Part shown: one piece after another, positions 7,389-18,500 of the stretch
Position numbering within the stretch: the first letter of the stretch is position 1
Layout: the number at the start of each line of letters is the position of its first letter
Assembly (NCBI GenBank): GCA_029565535.1
Contig: JAKQNZ010000093.1
Coordinates: 1-39,252, forward strand
Source of the DNA: Candidatus Cloacimonadota bacterium
GTDB lineage: Bacteria; Cloacimonadota; Cloacimonadia; Cloacimonadales; Cloacimonadaceae
Length of the DNA stretch: 39,252 bases
Direction: 5' to 3'
The notes under the pieces: generated by a model
The model's input: the letters and a program-made list of their open reading frames with translations, nothing else
Told to the model about the DNA's origin: nothing
Database searches by the model: none
Position numbers and translations under genes: made by a program

Positions 7389-8789
7389 TTACTTTCTCAA
7401 AGCCTGCTGGAAGTTTTTTCGCAGTACCAAATATTGAAAAACGGTTGTCAGAGCAGAGATTATTGCCGAAGGATGCATGGCCTTACGCCGGAAGCTACTG
7501 AAAAATAGTGGTATTAAGCGCCAACCCTTTGACAGATATACCTGCAGATAGGCCCTAGGCAGATATTTTTCCATCGCTTCGGGGCTTATCCCCAAAGGTT
7601 GATAAACGCAGTGCATGGCGTCATAATCTTCCCAATTGTAGTGCCTTATCCTATTTTCTCCAAGCAGTTTATGGAATAACTCAGTTCCCGGAAAGGGCGT
7701 AAGAATGCTGATCACCACATAGCCCAAGGGCAAGCCGCTAAAAAAGCGGATGTTTTGCTTGATGTGCCTTGGAGTATCAAACTCATCGCCAGAGCCAAGG
7801 ATCATATACCAATTGTGCGAGATATCCAGGCTATTCATAATCATAATCGCTTGCTTGATCTGCTTAATGTCTATCTTCTTGTGCATCCGTTCCAGCACTT
7901 CCGGGATACCGCTTTCGATCCCGATGGAAACCAGAGAACAGCCCGTTTTGGCCATACGTGCAAAGAGCAAGGGGTTAGTGCAGATCGTATCCACACGGCT
8001 CATACAATTATAATGAAACTTCAGCCCCTCAGCCTCGATCGCCTCGCAGAAACGCAGCATCCAGGCTGGATCGAGGGTCAGATTATCGTCGTGAAACCAA
8101 AAGGAATCCTCGCCCCAACTCAGGTATTCTTTAATCTCATTGATCACTGCCTCCACGCTGCGTTTGCGGTAACTGCCAGCGTAAAAAGCCGAAATCGAGC
8201 AAAAGGAACAATCGTAAGGACAGCCCCGTGATGACACGATCTTTGGTTTGAAGCTAAATTCCGGTGCACAAAGGTCTTTGGTGATTTTGGGCAGATGCTC
8301 GATATCCTTCATGATTACTATTTCAGCATCGTTGAAGTACTGTCCGCCTTTGCGAAACACAATTCCCGGGATATCTGGTTCGCTGTTGCCCTGCTCCAGT
8401 TCTTTCAAAAGTTTGGGAAAAATTTCTTCACCCTCGCCGCGGCAAACATAATCCACCTTGGTGTCTGCAAAAACCTCTTTGTACATAAAGGTGGCATGGT
8501 GTCCGCCAATAATGGTCTTCAGCTTTGGGTAATTCTGCTTTACATACAGAAGCAGGTCGCGCATGCAGGGATAGGTGGAGCTAACGCATGACACTCCAAG
8601 CAGATCAGGCTGATAGCGTTTGATAAATCCGTCCACATTTTCCCGGTCGGCGATTACCACTGTCACCTGATGTCCGGCATCTCTGGCTGAGGCTGCGACG
8701 TAGAGCAGACCCTGCAGTATCTGATTTCCCTTTCGCAGGCTTTCCAAACCACCTGTAGTGGAGCGGGGAGAGACTAATAGAACTTTCAT
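7389..8789 (-). CDS. B12-binding-domain radical SAM protein
   Basis: A member of the cobalamin-dependent radical SAM group (BchE / P-methylase-like). The N-terminal Rossmann-like B12-binding domain starts at MKVLLVSPRSTTGG and includes YQPDLLGVSCVSS and KTIIGGHHATF. The radical SAM cluster motif is CPYDCSFC (Cys190, Cys194 and Cys197 from the start used here), within SSRGCPYDCSFCS. The C-terminal part (RAYLQVYLSKGWRLIPLFF) is typical of the group. The substrate is unknown; anaerobic methylation or ring chemistry on lipids or cofactors is usual. The track starts at 8888, but its first 33 residues are unlike the family and a CTTGACA promoter lies inside them. I therefore start at Met34 (8789), giving 466 aa. 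It diverges from rocD. Confidence 0.85.
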   Translation of the reverse strand: MKVLLVSPRSTTGGLESLRKGNQILQGLLYVAASARDAGHQVTVVIADRENVDGFIKRYQPDLLGVSCVSSTYPCMRDLLLYVKQNYPKLKTIIGGHHATFMYKEVFADTKVDYVCRGEGEEIFPKLLKELEQGNSEPDIPGIVFRKGGQYFNDAEIVIMKDIEHLPKITKDLCAPEFSFKPKIVSSRGCPYDCSFCSISAFYAGSYRKRSVEAVINEIKEYLSWGEDSFWFHDDNLTLDPAWMLRFCEAIEAEGLKFHYNCMSRVDTICTNPLLFARMAKTGCSLVSIGIESGIPEVLERMHKKIDIKQIKQAIMIMNSLDISHNWYMILGSGDEFDTPRHIKQNIRFFSGLPLGYVVISILTPFPGTELFHKLLGENRIRHYNWEDYDAMHCVYQPLGISPEAMEKYLPRAYLQVYLSKGWRLIPLFFSSFRRKAMHPSAIISALTTVFQYLVLRKNFQQALRK

Positions 8790-8810
8790 AGGCATCCCAA
8801 AAGCAGTTTG

Positions 8811-8843
8811 CGCCAGGCTATTTCTGGCGAGCCACGTGTCAAG
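8811..8843 (-). promoter_or_regulatory. Putative promoter and operator of the radical SAM gene
   Basis: On the minus strand, CTTGACA (8843-8837) is followed after 16 nt by TAGCCT (8820-8815), a weak -10 of TAxxxT form. That puts transcription start near 8808, about 19 nt before the preferred ATG. A perfect inverted repeat, CGCCAG-N7-CTGGCG (8811-8816 and 8824-8829), covers the -10 element and could be an operator. Confidence 0.4.
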
Positions 8844-8880
8844 AAATTCAGTAGTCCGGTTTTGAACGGGAAAAGTTCCC

Positions 8881-8910
8881 CTTGACACAAAAAGCTCTTT
8901 TTTAATAAGG
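8881..8910 (+). promoter_or_regulatory. Putative rocD promoter
   Basis: CTTGACA at 8881-8887 is followed by an AT-rich stretch with TAATAA (15-nt spacer) or ATAAGG (17-nt spacer). The start codon is about 40 nt downstream with GGAGG before it. It stands back-to-back with the radical SAM promoter on the other strand. Confidence 0.4.
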
Positions 8911-8950
8911 GCTTAGGGTAAATAAACAAACAAAAGAACATGGAGGAAAC

Positions 8951-10192
8951 ATGTCCGACAACCTGAAATATGGTAGTATCAGTTCCCGTGAAGCTATGGA
9001 ACTGGAAGAAAACTACGGAGCGCATAATTACCATCCGCTGCCGGTTGTGCTTGCCAAGGGAGAGGGTGTCTTTATGTGGGATCCGGAAGGAAATCGCTAT
9101 TACGATTTCTTGTCTGCCTATTCTGCAGTAAACCAGGGTCATTGCCATCCCAAGATAGTCAATGCACTTATCGACCAGGCAAAAACGCTTACTCTCACAT
9201 CCCGGGCTTTCTTTAATAACAAGCTGGGTGAATACGAAAAGTACATAACCGAGTTTTTCGGTTTTGATATGGTTTTGCCGATGAATTCAGGCGCTGAAGC
9301 TGTGGAAACAGCCATGAAGCTCGCCCGGAAATGGGCTTATCAGGTAAAAGGCGTGGAGCCTAATGGCGCTATCATTATCTTCGCCGAAAACAATTTTCAT
9401 GGCCGAACCATCGCCATTGTTTCCGCTTCGTCCGATCCTGATTGCTACGAGGGGTTTGGTCCTTTTGCGCCTGGTATCGTGAGAGTGGCTTATGACGATG
9501 CGAATGCCCTGAAAGAGTATCTGGAAAAGCACGGCAAGAACGTGGCAGCCTTCATCGTGGAACCAATTCAGGGAGAAGCTGGAGTTTACGTTCCTGCGGA
9601 TGGCTATCTGAAAGCCTGTTTTGACCTCTGTAAACAGCATAACGTGCTGTTCGTAGCCGATGAAATTCAAACCGGCCTGGCTCGCACCGGCAAGCTGTTG
9701 GCCTGCGATTATGAAAACGTCCGTCCAGACATGCTGATCCTGGGTAAAGCCCTGGCGGGTGGCGTGTTGCCGGTTTCTGCGGTTTTGGCCGACAAGGAAA
9801 TCATGCTGCAAATCAAGCCTGGCCAACATGGCTCAACTTATGGCGGATTCCCCTTGGCCTGTGCTGTTGCCAAAGCCTCTTTGGAAGTGCTCAAGGAAGA
9901 AAACCTGGCTCAGCGGGCCTACGAACTGGGCGAGCATTTCCGCAACGAACTGCGCAAAATAGATCATCCCATGCTAAAGCTTGTGCGTGGAAAAGGCTTG
10001 TTGAATGCCATCGTGGTAGAGCCCAAAGACGGCTATGAAGCCTGGGACGTCTGCCTGAAGCTGAAAGAGAAAGGCATTCTGTGCAAACCGACTCATCGGC
10101 ATATTATTCGTCTGGCACCGCCATTGGTGATCACCAAAGAGCAGCTTGATGAATGTGTCCAGATCATCAAAGACGTATTTAATGAGCTATAA
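8951..10192 (+). CDS. rocD: Ornithine aminotransferase (ornithine--oxo-acid transaminase)
   Basis: A 413-aa class III PLP-dependent aminotransferase. It converts ornithine and 2-oxoglutarate to glutamate semialdehyde and glutamate, linking arginine/ornithine use to proline and glutamate. Characteristic sequences are [28 protein letters not shown] and [38 protein letters not shown] forms the PLP phosphate site, [14 protein letters not shown] carries the Asp that contacts the pyridine N, and Lys266 in [10 protein letters not shown] forms the Schiff base. [11 protein letters not shown] follows. These match ornithine rather than acetylornithine or GABA aminotransferases. GGAGGAAAC precedes the start. 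Monocistronic: it has its own promoter and a terminator at 10219. The ornithine decarboxylase at 32738-33916 could compete for the same substrate. Confidence 0.93.
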   Translation: MSDNLKYGSISSREAMELEENYGAHNYHPLPVVLAKGEGVFMWDPEGNRYYDFLSAYSAVNQGHCHPKIVNALIDQAKTLTLTSRAFFNNKLGEYEKYITEFFGFDMVLPMNSGAEAVETAMKLARKWAYQVKGVEPNGAIIIFAENNFHGRTIAIVSASSDPDCYEGFGPFAPGIVRVAYDDANALKEYLEKHGKNVAAFIVEPIQGEAGVYVPADGYLKACFDLCKQHNVLFVADEIQTGLARTGKLLACDYENVRPDMLILGKALAGGVLPVSAVLADKEIMLQIKPGQHGSTYGGFPLACAVAKASLEVLKEENLAQRAYELGEHFRNELRKIDHPMLKLVRGKGLLNAIVVEPKDGYEAWDVCLKLKEKGILCKPTHRHIIRLAPPLVITKEQLDECVQIIKDVFNEL

Positions 10193-10218
10193 TCTTATTA
10201 AGATAAACCTATTCAAAC

Positions 10219-10246
10219 GGGGCGGGACTAATCCTGCCCCTTTGTC
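10219..10246 (+). terminator. Rho-independent terminator after rocD
   Basis: GGGGCGGGA-CTAA-TCCTGCCCC followed by TTTGTCTT, 26 nt past the rocD stop. The 9-bp stem contains one G-T pair. It separates rocD from era, whose Shine-Dalgarno GGAG lies immediately after. Confidence 0.8.
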
Positions 10247-10261
10247 TTATGGAGCTTTCTA

Positions 10262-11152
10262 ATGAGCGTTTCCGCAACCTTCAAAAGTGGCTTTGTCGCC
10301 ATAATCGGCAAGCCAAATACGGGGAAATCAACTTTGATGAACCGCATTCTGGGCGAAAAGATCTCCATCACTTCGCCCAAGCCGCAAACCACCCGTTATG
10401 CTATAAAGGGTATATGGAACGAGCCGGAGCATCAGATTGTGTTTATCGACACTCCCGGCTATCTGAAACCGCGTTATGAAATGCAGGAAAAGATGCTGAA
10501 AATCTGGAACGACGCCTTCAAAGACGTCGATTTGATAATCTTCTTAACCCAGATCGCCGGCTTTCCCAGCGAATATGACATGGAAGTGCTGCAACATTTG
10601 AAGTATCTCAAAAATCCCCAACTGGCAGTGTTCAACAAACTTGACCTCAGTCCTGAGGCAGATCTGGAAGAGCTGAAAGCTGAGCTTCCGGCTTCAATCA
10701 CCGAAAGCATTATGATCTCCGCTCAAACAGGGGAGAACATTCCCGCTTTGTTGGATCTGATTAGAAAATACGTACCTTATCATGAGCCTTATTACGAGGA
10801 GGATCAGCTATCAGACCTGCCCTTGCGTTTCTTTGCCCGTGAGACGATCAGAGAAGCGGTTTTCCGGCAGTTTGAGCAGGAAATTCCCTATGCAACAGCC
10901 GTGTTGATCGAGCGGTTTTCAGAAGAGAGCGACAAAGTTGTTATCGATGCGGTGATCTGGCTGGAGCGCAACAGCCAGAAGATCATCCTGATCGGCAAGA
11001 AAGGCAGTGGGTTAAGGCAAATCAGGGAATACGCCGAAGCTGAGCTTTCCCGCTTTCTGCAAACAAATGTTCAAGTGCATCTCTTTGTGAAAGTAAATCC
11101 CAATTGGCGTAAGAAGGGAACTGCGCTCAAGGAGCTTGGATTCGATAGTTAA
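10262..11152 (+). CDS. era: GTPase Era
   Basis: A 296-aa ribosome-assembly GTPase that binds the 3' end of 16S rRNA in 30S maturation. G1/Walker A is GKPNTGKST (Gly16-Thr24), and switch I carries KPQTTRYAIKGI. G3 is DTPGYLK, G4 is NKLD (about residues 125-128) and G5 is in MISAQTGENI. The C-terminal KH RNA-binding domain shows IILIGKKGSGLRQIREYAEAEL (about 238-262), followed by the typical VQVHLFVKVNPNWRK. Length is normal. GGAG 8 nt before the ATG supports the start. Confidence 0.97.
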   Translation: MSVSATFKSGFVAIIGKPNTGKSTLMNRILGEKISITSPKPQTTRYAIKGIWNEPEHQIVFIDTPGYLKPRYEMQEKMLKIWNDAFKDVDLIIFLTQIAGFPSEYDMEVLQHLKYLKNPQLAVFNKLDLSPEADLEELKAELPASITESIMISAQTGENIPALLDLIRKYVPYHEPYYEEDQLSDLPLRFFARETIREAVFRQFEQEIPYATAVLIERFSEESDKVVIDAVIWLERNSQKIILIGKKGSGLRQIREYAEAELSRFLQTNVQVHLFVKVNPNWRKKGTALKELGFDS

Positions 11153-11196
11153 GAAATCATTCGTTTAGTTCCCATGGGTAATTTGAGGCTAAGTTT

Positions 11197-12213
11197 ATGA
11201 AACCTATCTTGATTTTGATCTTGCTGATTGGTTCGCTATACTTGCAGGCAGGGGAACTGGCCTATGGCGATGATCTGCATTGGTATGACATTGATCTTTT
11301 CCCGGTTGAATTGAAGCTAAAAAGCGGTGATACGCTACGCGTGTTTACAGAACTCTATCCCTTACGCGAAATGAGGTCTTATCAGACGAGATCTGTAAAA
11401 AGGGGAGAGGATGTTTTGAATTACTTGAGCCAAAACGTAGCTCCTGATGATTCATTCACTGTCTATAGAGAGATATTCTGGATTCCAAGTTTATGGGTTA
11501 CCGGTGAATCACAGGTCGCTTCATTGAAGCTGAAAGACGTATCAGAAGCACGTTTGCAGGTTGATTCACCGGAAGAGAGCATTTTTGCCAATAGTTATGA
11601 ACTATCATCCAGTGCGATCCTGAAAGATGTTCAATATCAAAAACTGAAGCAGCCAATTGTCGCCAGCATTTGTGTCGATGAGGCGATGTCAGCGATGTAT
11701 TTATTCAGCATGAACAGCTCACTTACTCAGAAAGACCTGTATCTCTTTTCGCGGTTTCTGATGAATTCCAATGAGGCCTTTTCAAGAGGCTTCGAAACCC
11801 ATCCCAGCTATTCTGATGCGGAAATCGATGAACTAAGCGACCAGCTTGAGTCTTTTTGCGAAGGTAGTGATCAACATAACTTTAGGATTTCAACGGCCCT
11901 GTCGGAAAGCTCAGTTTTGTGGCAAGAACTCGCAGCTGAGATTGACAATCTTGAGATGCTGAGTTCAGAGCAGAACGTAATATGCAAAACCACTTTTTTG
12001 TCCCAAGCGGAGGAGTGCCTGTCAGCTAAGAAGATGCTGGACAATATCAGGAGCAATGGGGTCAAGTTACTTAGCGCAGAAAGGGAAAGGCTATTCAGAG
12101 AGTATTTTCAGTGTCTCTTTCCATATCTATCGTTGCCTTCTCCGGAAGACTATGACTGGGACAGTTATCTACTTTCAAAAGAAGTAGTAGCATTTTGGCT
12201 GCAGATAGATTAG
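11197..12213 (+). CDS. Exported protein of unknown function
   Basis: 338 aa with a clear signal peptide (MKPILILILLIGSLYLQAG) and no recognised domain. The mature part starts with a region predicted to be beta-rich (DIDLFPVELKLKSGDTLRVFTELYPLREM, WVTGESQVASLKLKDV). It continues as an acidic, probably helical segment with several Cys residues (for example SICVDEAMSAMY, LESFCEGSDQH, NVICKTTF, SQAEECLSA). GAGG about 10 nt upstream supports the start. It lies 44 nt after era, so it may be read from the same transcript. Palindromic repeat copy 2 begins 20 nt past its stop and may end or stabilise the mRNA. No function is proposed. Confidence 0.7.
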   Translation: MKPILILILLIGSLYLQAGELAYGDDLHWYDIDLFPVELKLKSGDTLRVFTELYPLREMRSYQTRSVKRGEDVLNYLSQNVAPDDSFTVYREIFWIPSLWVTGESQVASLKLKDVSEARLQVDSPEESIFANSYELSSSAILKDVQYQKLKQPIVASICVDEAMSAMYLFSMNSSLTQKDLYLFSRFLMNSNEAFSRGFETHPSYSDAEIDELSDQLESFCEGSDQHNFRISTALSESSVLWQELAAEIDNLEMLSSEQNVICKTTFLSQAEECLSAKKMLDNIRSNGVKLLSAERERLFREYFQCLFPYLSLPSPEDYDWDSYLLSKEVVAFWLQID

Positions 12214-12563
12214 CCCACGATAAATGGCAAATGGGTATCATACCACTATTATACCGCATGAGCATGTGGTATGATAGTGGTATGATACCCGGATGAGGAT
12301 GAGGTGCTGCCCTTCTATCTGGTTGAGTTATGCTTTATATTCAACACGGAGAAAAGCTGAATTGATCAGTGAGAAGCAGAACTAATCAATTGAAAACAGA
12401 AAAGTGAGGTGGCAGGTGATAGATGTCGGATCGGTTATTGGTTAATGCCGTCAGGTTTGCAGATAACTGATAATCAGCGCAAATCTGGGCTCCTATCCTT
12501 TTTCCGTGTTGATCCATGTTATCCGCATGATATGTATTACTAATAATTCATAATCCCAGATAC
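12214..12563. other. Convergent intergenic region with palindromic repeat copy 2
   Basis: A 350-bp gap between the 3' ends of the unknown exported protein and sprA. It holds palindromic repeat copy 2 (12233-12290). The remaining 270 bp are AT-rich with frequent stops in all frames. No ORF with a Shine-Dalgarno site and no T-tailed terminator was seen. Confidence 0.6.
12233..12290 (+). repeat. Dispersed palindromic repeat, copy 2
   Basis: Two 28-nt arms (12233-12260 and 12263-12290) with a 2-nt AG loop match at 26 of 28 positions. Both mismatches are G-T pairs on the plus strand. The core CGCATG-AG-CATGTG is the reverse complement of the core of copy 1, so the two copies lie in opposite orientation. 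Confidence 0.85.
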
Positions 12564-15500
12564 TTACAGATTTACTTCTACCCAAACACCCAGCCTGAAG
12601 ATTGAGGTACCGTCGTCGCGCTTTTTATCAGCATTCATTTCATAGCTGCTGGTGAGCCCGCCTTTGATATTTGTATCAAACTGGTAAGTAGCTTGAGGAG
12701 AGAAGGTAAGCCTGGAAGTGCTACGGTCGACCAGAACTGTATTGCCTTGGGTCTCATCATAGTTTTTTTCGTAGGTTATTCCCAACGAAGAGGTTAATTC
12801 GTTTTTTATATGGATCTTTTTCTGGGTAAAGGGAATGGTGAAGCCGCGTCCAGCCCTGAAGCTGTAGGAGAGATTTCCGTTCATGGATTGGGAGTCTGTC
12901 GTTTTGATGATGTTCCGATCGACCATGGCAGTTATGTTTTTTGAGCGGGATATTGCATAGCTGAGGTTTGTGCTGACCTTGCCAAGGATGTTGCCGGTGA
13001 ATCCTAGCACCGGGTTCATGCCTGTGGTAAAGGTCTCCTGTTTATTGGCCGTGATTTGATCGGGATTTCCAGTTTCCCGGTATGAGTACTGGAATCCGCT
13101 GTTCAAGCGGCTGCCAGTGATGAATTTTTGAATCCCTAAAAGTGATTCCAAATCGGAAAGAGTGAGAGTAATGTCGGGGAAGGTCCAGCCAAGGGTTTGA
13201 TTGCTGGCGGTAGATTCACGCATGTTATTTGTGTATGAGTAGTTTATCACGCTATCCAGGCGTCGGGAAATGGCGATCCCGCTACTCAGAGTAAGCGTAT
13301 TATCATCGCTGATAGCTTCCAGCGAGTCCTTTACCAAATCATGTGGAAGACCAATCTGGAAGGCAAAAGGATAGGCATCGTTTTTGCGGGCATAATTCAT
13401 GGTATAGCCATTCTGATATGAGGCTGTGATGTTCTTAAACCGGGATAACAGGGATAGAAATCCGACTACGGGATTCCCCCGCGGTTTTTTGGGCTTGGAA
13501 ACAGCCTTTCCAGAATCAGACACTGCCGGTTCTTTCAATCCGTCTGAGGGTATTTGAACTTCTGCCTTTGGTTCTTCAAAATTTTCAAGCTGAGATAATA
13601 GCTCCTGCTCCAACTTTTCAAGCTCTTCAGGGCTAAGCTGATCCTGTAATTCCATCAATTTTTTGTTTGCAGCTTCCCGGATCTTCATCTCTTCATCGCT
13701 TCGCTTGATGTCATCAGAGGGCTCTGATTTAGGCGGGTTGATATCTTTGTCTTCTTTGGGCAGGGGCTCTACCATGCCATCCTTGGGTTTCGGTTCTTCT
13801 TTAGTTTCTTCCTGCTTGGGCTCTTCCTTTGGAGCGGGTGTTTTCGCTTTCAGGCTTTGTACCCAGGAGCCAAGCAAGGTGGAGTTCTGCAAGGTTAGGT
13901 TCAAGCGAATTGTGCGGTTTGTATTTCCATCACGCTGATAATAATCTACATATTGGCCGTCTTCCAACTGCGAATATTTCCTTTGGGTATCGGAATATCT
14001 GGCTGCCACGGAGGAAGTGAAATTCATTACACGCGGAAAGTAGTTTGGATTATAATTCAGCCCCAAGTCTTGAGTGTAGGTGGTTAGTTTGCCTATGTTT
14101 ACGACCCAGAGAGAATCCCTTTGTTTCAGGTCACGGTTGGTGTTCAATCTGGCTGTGGCCGAGAGGTCGCTCAGGATGTTCCAGCTAAGGCTATTATCGG
14201 AAGTGAGGGTTCTGGTGTCGGTGGTTTGAGTTCTCCTGTTCCAGAGCAGGTAAGTGGTGTTTGTGGCGCGGTCCCAGCTTTGCGGTTCATTGGCGCTGAA
14301 AGTAAAACTATTGCTCCAGTTATGGGGGAAATATCCCATGCGATAACTTTTGTATAATTTCAGGCTGGTTTTCTCGGCAGGCAGATTGAGGTTGTAATTC
14401 AAGGTTCCCCGATAGGCCAGGATGTTGTCCCGAGCAGTGGGAGTCTCGTTCTTCGAGCTTTCCACGCGTCCGCTGACAGAGATGTTCTTTATCGTGTACA
14501 AAAGGATTTTGTTTTTGGGCGGTATCTTTTGGCTGAATCCGAAGTCTGCGCTGTAACTTACACGTTTGCTTTGTTCTACGGCACGAAGACTGTCGTTCAG
14601 GATGTTTTCTCTCAAAAGGTCGGAATTTGCTTTGAAGCGGGGTGTGCCTTCTGTGTTTACATAAGCAAGGGAAATAGGAATGTCCAGGTTCCAGGATGCC
14701 GGGAAGAGCTTGTTCACATAGTACTTATTCGTGATGTTCAAGCTCCTTGTACTCGTGAAAGTATTGGTTCTTCCCCTTTGGATATTGGTGTTGAAGTTCT
14801 CGCTTTTATCCTCGAAATCCACATTCAGGGTTGCCACATCTGCAAAGCTGGCATTCAAACTGAGGCGCTTGGCAACGCCAATGTCTTCGTAGGGGTCAGC
14901 AACCCGGATATCGTTGAAATACACAGTCCCAGTAAAGGGTTTCTCATCCGCAGGCCTGGTATAATAGCGATTGGGAATGAAAACCCCCAGGTTCAAATCG
15001 CGAATGTTATTTAGCAAAGGATTGCCTCGCTTGTAAAATCCTTTGCTGTAGTCTGGTTGATCATTGTCGAGATAATAGATCAGCGAATCGGCATGATCAT
15101 AAGCCTGGCTGGGGTTCAGCTCTTTCACCGCGACCAGCTCTTGCAGGTCGATCTCCAGTTGTTGCCAGTTTTCGGCTCGCATTCTGTCTGATGAGCGATT
15201 TTGTGAATAGGGATTTACCTTTACTCGTTGCCGAACTTGATAGTAATTCAGGGAATCCGCTCCGATCCTGAAAATGATGAACACCGAGTCCGGATTGGTA
15301 GTGGAATTTGGCGCAGACTCGGGATAAACCCAAAAACGTAATTTACCGTAAGACCGCAGGTCAAACTGGTCTTGCAACCTTTGTCTCAGAAGAACCATCT
15401 GGCCAGGCTGAAGCTTTGTGAGTTCCACTGATAAGGCGGATTCTGCAGATACCTTCTTATCTTCCATGTACCAGGTGCCATCTGGTGAATTGTAGTGGCT

Positions 15501-18500
15501 GTTCTTTTGATTGCTAACGATGCCCGTAAGGTAGGTGGTGCCGGTAAGCGCGAGAACACTTGGTTTGATAATCAGGTTATGGTTGTTTACGGTGCTTGGA
15601 TAATCCGGGGTTGTGCCTGTTTTCCAGCTAAAATCGCGGATATAGTTATCCTGCCATTTGTTGCCGACCAAGGATATATCAGCGATTCTAACTTTTACGG
15701 GATCGGGGGAGTTCGTTTCCAGCCAGATTCGTGCATAAGACACTTTCTGCAGGCTGGGCATGGCACTGGAAGGCATATCGTTTACCACAGTATAAAAGCG
15801 AGGGTCGTTCAAAGGTATGCGGATGAGCTTCCAATTCTTTTTCAGCGAGTCGACCACCACTTCAGGATCGGGATTTAGCAAGGAGAATGAGTAGCTCAAA
15901 TAGCGGTTCAGGGTGTTCAGAATTCCGTTGCCGTCCAAATCCTCTGTATCCAGGATCCGGTTTTCTTCGGTTCCATTTACCTTGGAATAATCATCTCCAT
16001 CAGGAGGAGCTGCGATATCCAATGGATCATGTCCCGGGTCATTTTTGCTTATTCCGTCCAGACCAATATCTTCGGCTATGGTTAGCTCGCCATCAGAGTT
16101 TCTGTCTTCAGTGTTTTTAATTCCATAACCGCCATATTCTGTATAAAAGTCTTCCGAGATATCTCCCAAATCCAAATGCAGGGTTACATTTGGATATTCG
16201 GTTGCGTTATTTTCCTTGTGATCAAGCTGAACCAGCAACTCCAGATACTTCTTTTGGGAAAAATCAAGCTGATTGCCCAGGTATTTCATCACTCCGGCCC
16301 AGCTTTGAGTTTCGGCCCCAGGGATGAATACCGGATTGGGAGTGGCTTTGAGAGTAAGAACCGTTACATATTCATTTTTTTCTCTGTCGGTTAAAAGGCT
16401 GTCCGGTTCAATGTCTATCCGTTTTACATCCTTTGCATTATACCAATTCATGCGGCCCTTGGCGAGATTTATATCGTAGGGTTTGCTACCCAGCACCCAA
16501 TTGCTATAGGTAACCCCCAGCGGATAGGAATCCATGATGGCTTCCATATCGTCGATGTACGCTTCTTTCTTTTTGCCATCGGGGTTGCCATAGATGTTGG
16601 GAAGAGTGAAGGCCATTTCACCTGAAAGGCTTAGTTCAGTGGGTGAACTGGTTTTTATGAGAGGCAGGGCATCAATCACTTTGGTAACGAAGAAGGGTTT
16701 TACTTTCAGTTCGGCATCCACGTTGCCCATCAGCATTTCGATATTTTCGTTGCCAATTCTGGGTCTTTTGTCGGCCACAAATTCACTGCGATAAATCAGA
16801 GTTCCGCCCAGTTTCAGATTATCTGAGGGTTTATATTCAGCTCTAACTCCGGCCAGGTTTTTTTGGGCTACGCTGAAGAGGGTTCGGGATTCAAACTCCA
16901 CTTCGATTTTTGCTTCGGGGTCTTTTCCTGCAGGAGTAAGGAAGGTAAGCCTGCCAAAGTCGTAGTCCACTATATAATCTACGTTTTCCCTTTGTTCTGT
17001 GCCATTAACCTTCACTTTCACGCTACCTCGCAAAACGCCGGCTGAAGATAGCTCAATGGCGTCGCGTCCGATTTTACCTTTAATTCCGATAAAAATGTCG
17101 GTGGAATCCTGATAGCTGTATTCATCTTCCGTTTCCTTGCGGTAGATGATACCGTCTCCCAGAGCCAGGAATGGTTCGATGAAGGGAATGATGATCCAAC
17201 CTTTGGTCAGGTTCACAGTTGCATCATCGCCGTTGATGATCCCATCCTCGCTGTTATTCGCATTTAGGCGGAGATAATCATTGTAGGTTACCACGTTTTG
17301 GGTGGCAACTTCATTGGGCAGATTATAGTTTCTGGTAAGGTCAACGTTCTGGGTGTAAACCTGCAGTTCAAAACCATCGCTTTTGATATTCGTACGGCCC
17401 ATGTCGTAGATATTGCGCATCTGGTAATGCCAAGAATTCAGCAAGTCTTGGCTCGGAGTAAGCTCATTGGGATTATAGGGGCTGTATTCCTGGTATCTTT
17501 TTCTTAAAACCCTTACCTGCAAACGGCTGGAGCCGGTTTGAAGCGGAACCTGGATCCCGTCCTGACGTTCGAAGCGCACCCCCAGAGTTCCGTTTCGTTC
17601 TATGTTTCGCAGCAGAATTATCGTTCCATTGGCGTAATCGGTAATATAATCCGTGCCTTCTGCCAAGCGGTCGTATTTTGGGAAATAGGTTTGAGGATAA
17701 CCTCCAGCCCAATAAACAGAATCCCCTTCTGTAGTCTCGTTATCGTTGGTGGAATTGGCGTCATCAAACCAAACTTCCACGGTTCCGCTTTTGGGTAGCC
17801 GATTTGTTTTTACTCTCCAAGTGCCATCAGGGTACGTCTTTATCGCATTATTTACCCATCCCTTGGGAACTGATGCCGAATCAGCCGGGCCATAAAGCTC
17901 GTACAGCTCATAGGGATCATCGAGGAAATACATGGTGCGTCGGGCATATTTCCAACTACTGACTATGGAAGAATCAGCCTGGCTTTTTCCCACAAAACTC
18001 TGCACGTTTTTCTGGCTTTCTTCTTTACTGGCGATCACGCTGAGGTCGAGATCGCCATATTTGAATTTCGAAGTAATTCCAAATAGCCCTTGTGAACTGG
18101 CAGAATAGCTTATATAACGGCTTCCACCCAAAGACAAGGTGATGTTGCCACCCTCGATGCTTTTGGTGAATTCGTCGTCAACCCCGGTGTATTTCACATT
18201 TACGTTGTTGGCATCAAAAATCTGATCATCCTGCTTGGAGTTATACTTAAAGTTTATAGCAATCTTTTCGCCAATTGTACCGGAAAGCCGGAGATTGGTC
18301 TCGGTTTCCATCTTCATATCAAATACGTTTTTACCAGAGGTATCGTAGATGGGTACCTGTTTTCGGGATGTGTTGCTTACCGAAAGGGTTAGCTTCTGTG
18401 TTCCATCCAGATTCAGTCTGCCAGCAGTGGAACCTATAAGCTTTTGCACGGCTTTGGGAATCGCAATGTCCGGCAGCACGGAGATGTCTTTGATAAACCC

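Noticed and set aside
7289-7501. 70-aa ORF with CRTCKRR, possibly a zinc-ribbon protein
   Set aside because: It has no Shine-Dalgarno site, starts just after a terminator and overlaps the 3' end of the radical SAM gene antisense. The second half is only its shadow.
12290-12563. Possible degraded gene between the unknown exported protein and sprA
   Set aside because: No frame stays open for long and no protein motif was seen. It is treated as non-coding.
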